Below, piece by piece: positions 23,080 through 28,380 of a stretch of DNA of 28,380 bases (position 1 is the first letter of the stretch; each line of letters starts with the position of its first letter). Position numbers and translations under genes: made by a program. The stretch covers positions 1 to 28,380 of the forward strand of contig CATVTM010000021.1 in NCBI GenBank assembly GCA_958346935.1, given 5' to 3'. The notes under the pieces were generated by a model. That model was given only the letters and a program-made list of their open reading frames with translations. It searched no databases and was not told where the DNA came from. This DNA is from an uncultured Collinsella sp. GTDB lineage: Bacteria > Actinomycetota > Coriobacteriia > Coriobacteriales > Coriobacteriaceae.

Positions 23080-23085
23080 TATAAT
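23080..23085 (+). promoter_or_regulatory. -10 box of the efp promoter
   Basis: A perfect TATAAT follows the peptidase terminator and lies 57 bases before the efp start. The -35 region (GCTGCA at 23057-23062, spacer 17) is weak. Transcription from here probably covers efp through recN, because no terminator is seen between those genes. Confidence 0.55.
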
Positions 23086-23142
23086 TTCGGTCGTATGTAA
23101 TTTGGACGCTTGTGCGTTCTGCCCATAACAAGAAAGGTCGCT

Positions 23143-23706
23143 ATGCCTACCATTTCTACCGCCGACTTCAAGAACGGCCTCGGTCTCCGCATTAAGGACA
23201 AGGTCTACACCATCGTCGAGTTCCAGCATGTCAAGCCGGGCAAGGGCGGCGCGTTCGTGCGCTACAAGACCCGCGACATCAAGAGCGGCCGCGTCGTCGA
23301 GAACACCTGCAACGCCGGCACCAAGTTCGAGAGCGTCATGCTCACCACCCGTGAGTTCCAGTACCTCTACAACGACGGCACCGATTACATCTTCATGGAC
23401 AATGAGTCCTACGAGCAGGTTCCCGTTCCCGAGGACATGGTGGGCGAGAACTCCAAGTGGCTGCGCGAGAACGACATCTGCCAGCTGCTCTTCGCCGACG
23501 ACGAGCTCATGGGCGTGACCCCGCCGATGTTTATCGAGACCACCATCGTCCAGACCGACCCGGGCTTTAAGGGCGACACCGTCCAGGGTTCCACCAAGCC
23601 GGCCACCATCGACACAGGCGCTGTCATCCAGGTCCCCATGTACCTCAACGAGGGCGAGGTCATCAAGGTTGACACCCGCGACGGCAAGTTCGTCTCCCGC
23701 GTCTAG
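23143..23706 (+). CDS. efp: translation elongation factor P
   Basis: EF-P enters the ribosomal E site and relieves stalling at polyproline. The 187-residue length and three beta-barrel architecture are typical. The tip loop reads KPGKGGA with Lys34 at the position that is modified in many bacteria; no modification gene (epmA/epmB or earP) is in this window. The C-terminus has the conserved GDTVQGSTKPATIDTG and VPMYLNEGE segments. AAAGG precedes ATG 23143; an upstream in-frame ATG at 23110 has no ribosome binding site. It is the first gene of the apparent efp-Asp23-nusB-xseB-tlyA-nadK-recN run. Confidence 0.97.
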   Translation: MPTISTADFKNGLGLRIKDKVYTIVEFQHVKPGKGGAFVRYKTRDIKSGRVVENTCNAGTKFESVMLTTREFQYLYNDGTDYIFMDNESYEQVPVPEDMVGENSKWLRENDICQLLFADDELMGVTPPMFIETTIVQTDPGFKGDTVQGSTKPATIDTGAVIQVPMYLNEGEVIKVDTRDGKFVSRV

Positions 23707-23730
23707 CAACCAATTCTTCTAGGAGGACTC

Positions 23731-24093
23731 ATGCCCCAGGAAATCAAGATTGACGGCATCGGCATATCGCCCGATGTTCTGACCGCCATCGTCTCGCGCG
23801 CCGTCACGGATGTCGAGGGCATCGCCTCCGTGGGCGTCAAGGACCTTGCCACCAACCTTGTCTCCATGATGCTCTCGTCCAAGGCCCCGGCTTCCGAGCC
23901 GGCGGTCGAGGCCGAGGTCATCGGCGACAAGCTCGCACTCACCGTGCGCGTCGTGGTGTTCTTTGGCTATCCGTTCAAGAAACTCGCTGAGGCCGTTCGC
24001 GCCGCCGTGGTCGCCGCCATCGATGCTCAGGTGGGCGTTGAGGTCGAGCGCGTTGATGTTTGCATCGACGGCCTCGTTTTCCCCAAGGAGTAA
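23731..24093 (+). CDS. Asp23/Gls24 family envelope stress protein (YqhY-like)
   Basis: A 120-residue Asp23/Gls24 domain protein. It begins with ISPDVLTAIVSRAVTDVEGIASV, the usual opening of the family, and includes the strand LALTVRVVVFFG and a C-terminal VERVDVCIDGLVF. There is no membrane helix or signal peptide. In B. subtilis the equivalent YqhY sits directly before nusB and is linked to acetyl-CoA carboxylase and lipid homeostasis; accB and accC, which precede yqhY there, are not present here. AGGAGG upstream (23721-23726) gives ATG 23731. The stop is three bases before the nusB start. Confidence 0.9.
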   Translation: MPQEIKIDGIGISPDVLTAIVSRAVTDVEGIASVGVKDLATNLVSMMLSSKAPASEPAVEAEVIGDKLALTVRVVVFFGYPFKKLAEAVRAAVVAAIDAQVGVEVERVDVCIDGLVFPKE

Positions 24094-24096
24094 CCT

Positions 24097-24681
24097 TTGA
24101 GCCTTAAGGTTTATCGCGGGCGTACGCTTGCCCGCAGTCAGGCGCTGCAGCTGCTGTTCCAGGCCGAGGCCACGGACAGCCCGCTCGAGCGCGTCCTCGA
24201 GGGCGATTTCCTGATCTCGAAGGGTCCCCTCGACCCCTATGCGCTGGAGCTTTGCCGCGGTGCCTATGAGCACATCGACCGCATCGACTGTGCCCTGCGC
24301 GCCGTTGCCAAGAACTGGGATCTTATGCGCATGCCCGGCGCCGACCGCAACCTGCTGCGTATCGCCGTCTACGAGATGCGTTTCCTCACCGACGAGGAGG
24401 TCTCTGACGCCATCGTGATCAACGAGGCCGTTGAGCTTGCCAAGGCCTATGGCACCGACCAGTCCGCATCGTTTGTTAACGGCGTACTGGGCAAGATCGC
24501 TCGCAGCGAGGAGCTGCCGGGCGAGGACCTGTACCAGGAGCTGCTGGCCGAGGATCGCGCACGCGAGGAGGCCCAGGCTGCCGAGGCTGCCGCTAAGGTT
24601 GCGGTTGCTCAGGCTGAGGCTGGCGTGCTGGCCGAGGATGCGGACGCCGCCGAGGTTGTCGTCGACTCCTTCGAGGAGTAG
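24097..24681 (+). CDS. nusB: transcription antitermination factor NusB, with C-terminal extension
   Basis: NusB binds boxA with S10 in rRNA antitermination complexes. The first 150 residues are a standard all-helical NusB: ARSQALQLLFQAE, then ADRNLLRIAVYEM, INEAVELAKAYG and FVNGVLGKIAR. The final 40 or so residues are an extra acidic, Ala/Glu-rich tail (AQAAEAAAKVAVAQAEAG and on), making the protein 194 residues instead of about 140. The start is TTG 24097: AAGGAG (24085-24090) is 6 bases upstream, overlapping the end of the Asp23 gene, and the family starts here. It is followed after two bases by xseB. Confidence 0.93.
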   Translation: MSLKVYRGRTLARSQALQLLFQAEATDSPLERVLEGDFLISKGPLDPYALELCRGAYEHIDRIDCALRAVAKNWDLMRMPGADRNLLRIAVYEMRFLTDEEVSDAIVINEAVELAKAYGTDQSASFVNGVLGKIARSEELPGEDLYQELLAEDRAREEAQAAEAAAKVAVAQAEAGVLAEDADAAEVVVDSFEE

Positions 24682-24683
24682 TC

Positions 24684-24923
24684 ATGCCAGAGGGTTCTGT
24701 CCGCAACTTTGACGAGATCTCGGACCGTCTGGACCAGATCATCGCTACCGTTCGCTCCAAGGATACGTCCCTGGAGCGTTCGCTCGATCTGTTTGACGAA
24801 GCGATTGAGCTGGGTTCCCGCGCGGTCGATATGGTCGACAAGTTTGAGTTGACGCCGCGTGAGGCCGATAAGCTCGAGCAGGAATACGATGAGGATGCGG
24901 CAAACGAATCTCAGGATAGCTAG
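24684..24923 (+). CDS. xseB: exodeoxyribonuclease VII small subunit
   Basis: A 79-residue XseB: NFDEISDRLDQIIATV, then LERSLDLFDEAIELG, the two-helix hairpin that wraps the XseA large subunit of exonuclease VII, which degrades single-stranded DNA in both directions. The acidic C-terminus is variable in the family. It starts two bases after nusB. The large subunit xseA, normally the immediate neighbour, is not in this window, so it must be encoded elsewhere or be missing. Confidence 0.9.
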   Translation: MPEGSVRNFDEISDRLDQIIATVRSKDTSLERSLDLFDEAIELGSRAVDMVDKFELTPREADKLEQEYDEDAANESQDS

Positions 24924-24948
24924 CCGCATCTCCGGATACGAATGGTTG

Positions 24949-25761
24949 ATGGCATTCATGAAACGCGTGCGTCTTGATGACGAACTGATTTCACAGGGCA
25001 TCTGCGCCGATCGCGCGGATGCCCTTCGCACTCTTATGGCCGGCCTGGTCTCGAGTGGCGGCGAGCGCTTGACTTCGCCGGGGCTCAAGGTGACGCCGGG
25101 CCTACCGCTGCATGTTAAAGGGCGCATTCCGTACGTTGGACGCGGCGGCCTTAAGCTCGAGGGTGCGCTCGATGCGTTTGGAATTGACCCGTCGGGCCTT
25201 GCCTGCCTGGACGTGGGATGCTCTACCGGCGGCTTTACCGATTGTTTGCTTAAGCGTGGCGCCGCGACCGTTGTTTCGGTCGATGTGGGCCGAGCTCAGT
25301 TTGATTGGTCGCTGCGCCAGGACGATCGCGTGACGCTTCATGAGCGCACGAATGTGACGCACCTGCCCGAGCTTGGGTACGGCAATGCCATTGACCTGGC
25401 TGTATGCGATGTTTCGTTTACGAGCATTGCAAACATTATCGATGCCGTGTTGGCGTGCCTGACACCTGTCGGCTCGTTCTGCACGCTGGTGAAGCCGCAG
25501 TTTGAGGCTCCGGCGGCACTGGTGGGCGAGGGTGGCATCGTGACTGACCCTGCCGTGCGCGTTGATACGCTCGTGGCGGCGATCGAGCTCTTTGCCGCCA
25601 AGGGCCTGTTCCCGGTCGATGTGTGCGTGTCGCCTATTCATGGCGCCAAGGGCAACGTGGAGTTTTTCCTGTACGGCACGAGGTTTGCTGTCGGTGAGCG
25701 CTCCGATGATGAGCTGCAATCCCAGGTATCGGTTTTGAGCGAGAAAGCTGCAACGCTATGA
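24949..25761 (+). CDS. tlyA: TlyA family rRNA 2'-O-methyltransferase / S4-domain protein
   Basis: TlyA methylates ribose 2'-OH groups of 16S and/or 23S rRNA (the capreomycin-sensitivity methylation in mycobacteria) and was first described as a haemolysin. This 270-residue protein has an N-terminal S4 domain (KRVRLDDELISQG...) and an FtsJ-like Rossmann methyltransferase domain with the S-adenosylmethionine motif LDVGCSTGGFTD (87-98), DLAVCDVSFTS and VKPQFEA. The start is uncertain: 24949 or 24958 fits the family; 24889, behind AGGA, would add 20 residues and overlap xseB. The end overlaps nadK in ATGA. The tlyA-nadK-recN order is typical of actinobacteria. Confidence 0.9.
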   Translation: MAFMKRVRLDDELISQGICADRADALRTLMAGLVSSGGERLTSPGLKVTPGLPLHVKGRIPYVGRGGLKLEGALDAFGIDPSGLACLDVGCSTGGFTDCLLKRGAATVVSVDVGRAQFDWSLRQDDRVTLHERTNVTHLPELGYGNAIDLAVCDVSFTSIANIIDAVLACLTPVGSFCTLVKPQFEAPAALVGEGGIVTDPAVRVDTLVAAIELFAAKGLFPVDVCVSPIHGAKGNVEFFLYGTRFAVGERSDDELQSQVSVLSEKAATL

Positions 25762-26618
25762 AGGTCTTTCTGGTTCCCAATTATTACAAGCAAGAGGCAG
25801 TCGAGAGCGGTTTGATGCTCGAGCTTTGGCTGACGCGTCAGGGCTACGAGGTTGCATGGGCGGCCGATCAGCGCTCCAAGATTCAGAGCACGCCCGATAT
25901 TGATGGCGCCGACCTGGTCATCACACTCGGTGGCGATGGCACGCTGCTGCGCGCGGCTCGTATCCTCAACTATCGCGAGATTCCCATCTTGGGTCTTTCC
26001 TATGGTCACCTGGGATTTTTGACGGCGGCCAGTCCGGAGGAGCGCGACATTTTGCAGGTTGTGAGCGATGCCCTGTCTGGCGAGCTTCACGTGAGTCGCC
26101 GCGCCACGATCGCTGCGGATATCGTGTCCGTGCGCGATGACGGTACGAAGGACGTCGTGCGCACGTTTGCCCTCAATGACATGGCGCTCACGCGCGGGCC
26201 GCTGTCCGATATGGTTGAGTTCGACATTACCGTGTCGGGCCACCATATCGATCGCCTGCGTGGCGATGGCGTGGTTGTGTCCACGGCGACCGGCTCTACG
26301 GGTTATGCCCTGAGCGCTGGCGGTCCTATCGTGAGTCCCGATTACGCAGGCATGGTTTGCGTGCCCATTGCGCCGCACACCATTCAAGCTCGTGCCTTCT
26401 TGACCTCGCCGAGTGATGTCGTCGAGATTTTTATGTCCGACGACCGCCCGAGTGTTCCGGCGATCGCTATCGACGGACAGTTCATTACTTGCGACGGCAC
26501 GGTCGAGAGCGTGGCCGTTCGCCGCGGTCCCGGGGATGTGCTGCTCCTTGATTACGGCCCCGAGAGCTTTTACAACTCGGTGAGCCGCGTATTCTACGGA
26601 GTTCGTCATGATCGATGA
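25758..26618 (+). CDS. nadK: NAD kinase
   Basis: It phosphorylates NAD to NADP with ATP or polyphosphate, the only route to NADP. The 286-residue protein has the signature GGDGTLLRAAR (58-68), SYGHLGFLT, the NDMAL motif and GDGVVVSTATGSTGYALSAGG for NAD binding. It overlaps tlyA by four bases and recN by eleven, so translation of the three is coupled. Confidence 0.96.
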   Translation: MKVFLVPNYYKQEAVESGLMLELWLTRQGYEVAWAADQRSKIQSTPDIDGADLVITLGGDGTLLRAARILNYREIPILGLSYGHLGFLTAASPEERDILQVVSDALSGELHVSRRATIAADIVSVRDDGTKDVVRTFALNDMALTRGPLSDMVEFDITVSGHHIDRLRGDGVVVSTATGSTGYALSAGGPIVSPDYAGMVCVPIAPHTIQARAFLTSPSDVVEIFMSDDRPSVPAIAIDGQFITCDGTVESVAVRRGPGDVLLLDYGPESFYNSVSRVFYGVRHDR

Positions 26619-28236
26619 GCTGCAGGTTTCCAACATTGCCCTCATTCGCGAGGCAACGCTGGTGCCGAGTGCCGGCTTGACTGTCCTGACCGGTGAGACC
26701 GGTGCCGGCAAGACTGCGCTGCTGTCTGCCCTCAAGCTCATTTTGGGCGAGCGCGCGGATTCTTCGACGGTTCGCGAGGGCGAGGCGCTGGCGAGTGTCG
26801 AGGCTCGCCTGTTCGATGGTCCGCACGACGCCGAGGGCTTCACCGTTTTGCGCAGCCTTTCTGCCGAGGGTCGCAGCCGCGTCAAGATCGATGGTCGTAT
26901 CGGCAGCGTGCGCGAACTTTCTGAGCGCGTGGGAGCAATGATGGACCTGTGCGGTCAGCACGAGCATCAGCGCCTGCTCGATCCAGCACATCATGTCGCC
27001 ATGGTGGATGCCTGGGCGGGCCGTTCGGCGCTCGAGGCACTCGATCGTTATCTCGCCTGCTTTAAGGCATCGCGTGCGGCTGCCAAGGAGCTTCGCCGTG
27101 TCGAGGAAGCCTCGCGCGCGCAAGGGAGTCGCGTCGAGGAGGCGCGTTTTGCCCTCGAGCGCATTGCGGAAGTCGACCCCAAGCCGGGTGAGTACGAGGA
27201 ACTCGAGGAGCTGCTGCCGCGCTCGGAGCACGCCGAAGTCTTGGTGGCCACCGCCAACGAGGCTCATGCATCGCTTGCTGCCGAAGGTGGAGCGCTCGAT
27301 GCCGTGAACAGCGCCGTGGCAGAGCTTTCCCGTATGGCTGCCGTCGATCGCAAACTGGGCGACATTGCCGATGCGCTTTCGGATGCCTGTATCTCCCTTG
27401 AGGATAGCGCGAACGAGCTTCGTGCCTATCGCGATGGCGTCGCCTTCGACCCGCGCGAGCTCGCTCGCATGCGTGAGCGCTATTCCGACCTTAAGGGGCT
27501 GCTGCGTCAGTGGGGTCCTACCATGGACGATGTTTTTGCCATGCGCGATCGCTCGCAAGAGCTGCTGTCGCTCGTTGACGATGGTGATGAACAAATCAAG
27601 AAGTCGCGTGAAGCACTTGGTGCCGCTGAGCGCGAGTTATTTGCTGCTGCCAAGGCGCTCAAGCGTGCGCGCAACACGGCCGCCCCACGTTTTTGTCACG
27701 AGGTCGGCCGTCAGATGGCACGCTTGGAGATGGGAAGCGCTGAGCTCGTGTGGGAGTCGCGCGATTTGCCCCGCGCTGAATGGACTCCGGCAGGCCCTTC
27801 GAGCTATGAGCTGCTGTACCGTAGCGGCGCCGGGCTGACGCCGCGTCCTTTGCGTCGCATTGCGTCGGGTGGCGAGCTCAGCCGCGTCATGCTTGCGAGC
27901 AAAGTGGTTCTGGGTAACGCCGATGGTGTTGACACGCTGGTATTTGACGAGGTCGATGCCGGCGTTGGCGGGTCGACGGCGCGTGCCCTCGCAGGCGTGT
28001 TGGCAGATCTTGCCGCTACGCATCAGGTGATTGCCGTAACTCACTTGGCGCAGGTCGCGGTTATGGCTGATAAGCATTACGTGGTCAGCAAGGAGCCGGG
28101 TGATGTTCCCCAGACGCACTTGGACGAGGTAACCGGCGAGGCCCGTACCGCCGAGATCGCCCGCATGCTCAGCGGCGATCAAACGGAGGCGAGCTTGGCG
28201 CACGCCAAGCAGATGCTCGAAGAAGCGCGGGGGTAA
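26608..28236 (+). CDS. recN: DNA repair protein RecN
   Basis: An SMC-like ATPase that gathers at double-strand breaks. The 542-residue protein has Walker A GETGAGKT (29-36), a central pair of coiled-coil segments (about 150-210 and 300-360) around a short hinge, the ABC signature ASGGELSRVMLA, Walker B LVFDEVDAGVGG and the switch-His region VIAVTHLAQVA. Length and motifs are normal. ATG 26608 lies inside the end of nadK. It is the last gene before a REP-like inverted pair; no SOS box is visible because there is no promoter of its own. Confidence 0.96.
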   Translation: MIDELQVSNIALIREATLVPSAGLTVLTGETGAGKTALLSALKLILGERADSSTVREGEALASVEARLFDGPHDAEGFTVLRSLSAEGRSRVKIDGRIGSVRELSERVGAMMDLCGQHEHQRLLDPAHHVAMVDAWAGRSALEALDRYLACFKASRAAAKELRRVEEASRAQGSRVEEARFALERIAEVDPKPGEYEELEELLPRSEHAEVLVATANEAHASLAAEGGALDAVNSAVAELSRMAAVDRKLGDIADALSDACISLEDSANELRAYRDGVAFDPRELARMRERYSDLKGLLRQWGPTMDDVFAMRDRSQELLSLVDDGDEQIKKSREALGAAERELFAAAKALKRARNTAAPRFCHEVGRQMARLEMGSAELVWESRDLPRAEWTPAGPSSYELLYRSGAGLTPRPLRRIASGGELSRVMLASKVVLGNADGVDTLVFDEVDAGVGGSTARALAGVLADLAATHQVIAVTHLAQVAVMADKHYVVSKEPGDVPQTHLDEVTGEARTAEIARMLSGDQTEASLAHAKQMLEEARG

Positions 28237-28252
28237 GCCGTATCCCGATGGT

Positions 28253-28360
28253 TGGTGGGACAAAATTATCAGTAGTTCTTGTCCCAGGTGCGAAAGTCGT
28301 ATCGAGTTTGTTGCCGCAGGCGACCCTGGGACAAAAACTACTGATAAATTTGTCCCACCA
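28253..28360. repeat. REP-like inverted repeat pair behind recN
   Basis: Two 36-base arms (28253-28288 and 28325-28360) are inverted copies matching at 34 of 36 positions, separated by exactly 36 bases. Each arm is itself an imperfect palindrome (TGGGACAA...TTGTCCCA), so the whole is a doublet of palindromic units in opposite orientation, as in bacterial interspersed mosaic elements. A related half site follows rarA at 11341-11361. It begins 16 bases after the recN stop and may also help to end transcription, although no classical T-run follows. Confidence 0.8.
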
Positions 28361-28380
28361 CGTGCTTGTTCAGAGCCGTT

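Noticed and set aside
1..28380. tRNA, rRNA, CRISPR, phage, transposase or defence-system genes
   Set aside because: I looked on both strands and found no cloverleaf, regularly spaced direct repeats, integrase/transposase motifs or attachment sites. The repeats present are short palindromic elements only.

Overview
The window looks like chromosomal DNA of a high-GC anaerobic actinobacterium of the class Coriobacteriia, most likely Collinsella or a close relative. That placement is inference. It rests on GC-rich genes that start mostly with ATG, plus a few GTG and TTG; on a full-length Firmicutes-style T-box in front of ileS; and on a gene order mixing actinobacterial features (tlyA-nadK-recN) with Bacillus-like ones (Xaa-Pro peptidase, efp, Asp23, nusB, xseB). 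I see no prophage, insertion sequence, CRISPR array, tRNA or rRNA. Almost everything is housekeeping, tightly packed on the + strand.

Left edge (1-2130). A minus-strand gene is cut by the window edge. A gene-free, comparatively AT-rich and hairpin-rich stretch (46-557) separates it from a minus-strand iron-type alcohol dehydrogenase (558-1646). Divergent from that gene is a complete T-box leader with an AUC (Ile) specifier, for ileS.

Region 2133-8147 holds ileS, then lspA-rluD (lipoprotein signal peptidase and pseudouridine synthase, overlapping), then a membrane glycan-synthase-type GT2 glycosyltransferase. Region 8229-11340 holds a short A24 prepilin-peptidase-like protein, a dGTPase-type HD phosphohydrolase and the AAA+ recombination factor rarA. 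Region 11441-14603 is a sigma-factor operon: a DUF948-like membrane protein, a degenerate RsbW-like protein, a SigB/SigF-type sigma factor and an AI-2E family transporter. A small low-GC membrane protein lies convergently behind it.

Region 15044-21720 is a compact operon alaS-ruvX-mltG-yqeG-aroK-'aroB'. The last gene is clearly related to 3-dehydroquinate synthase but has lost every zinc ligand and the NAD glycine motif. Region 21852-28236 carries an Xaa-Pro peptidase, efp, Asp23/Gls24, nusB, xseB, tlyA, nadK and recN. It resembles the B. subtilis yqhT-efp...yqhY-nusB...recN block with folD, xseA, ispA, dxs and argR missing.

The points most worth a second look are: (i) the AroB-fold pseudoenzyme beside an intact shikimate kinase; (ii) the probably kinase-dead RsbW-like protein next to a sigma factor with no anti-anti-sigma gene; (iii) a T-box whose antiterminator bulge departs from the consensus; and (iv) two families of dispersed palindromic repeats placed just after stop codons, one used as a terminator and the other arranged as a REP-like doublet.
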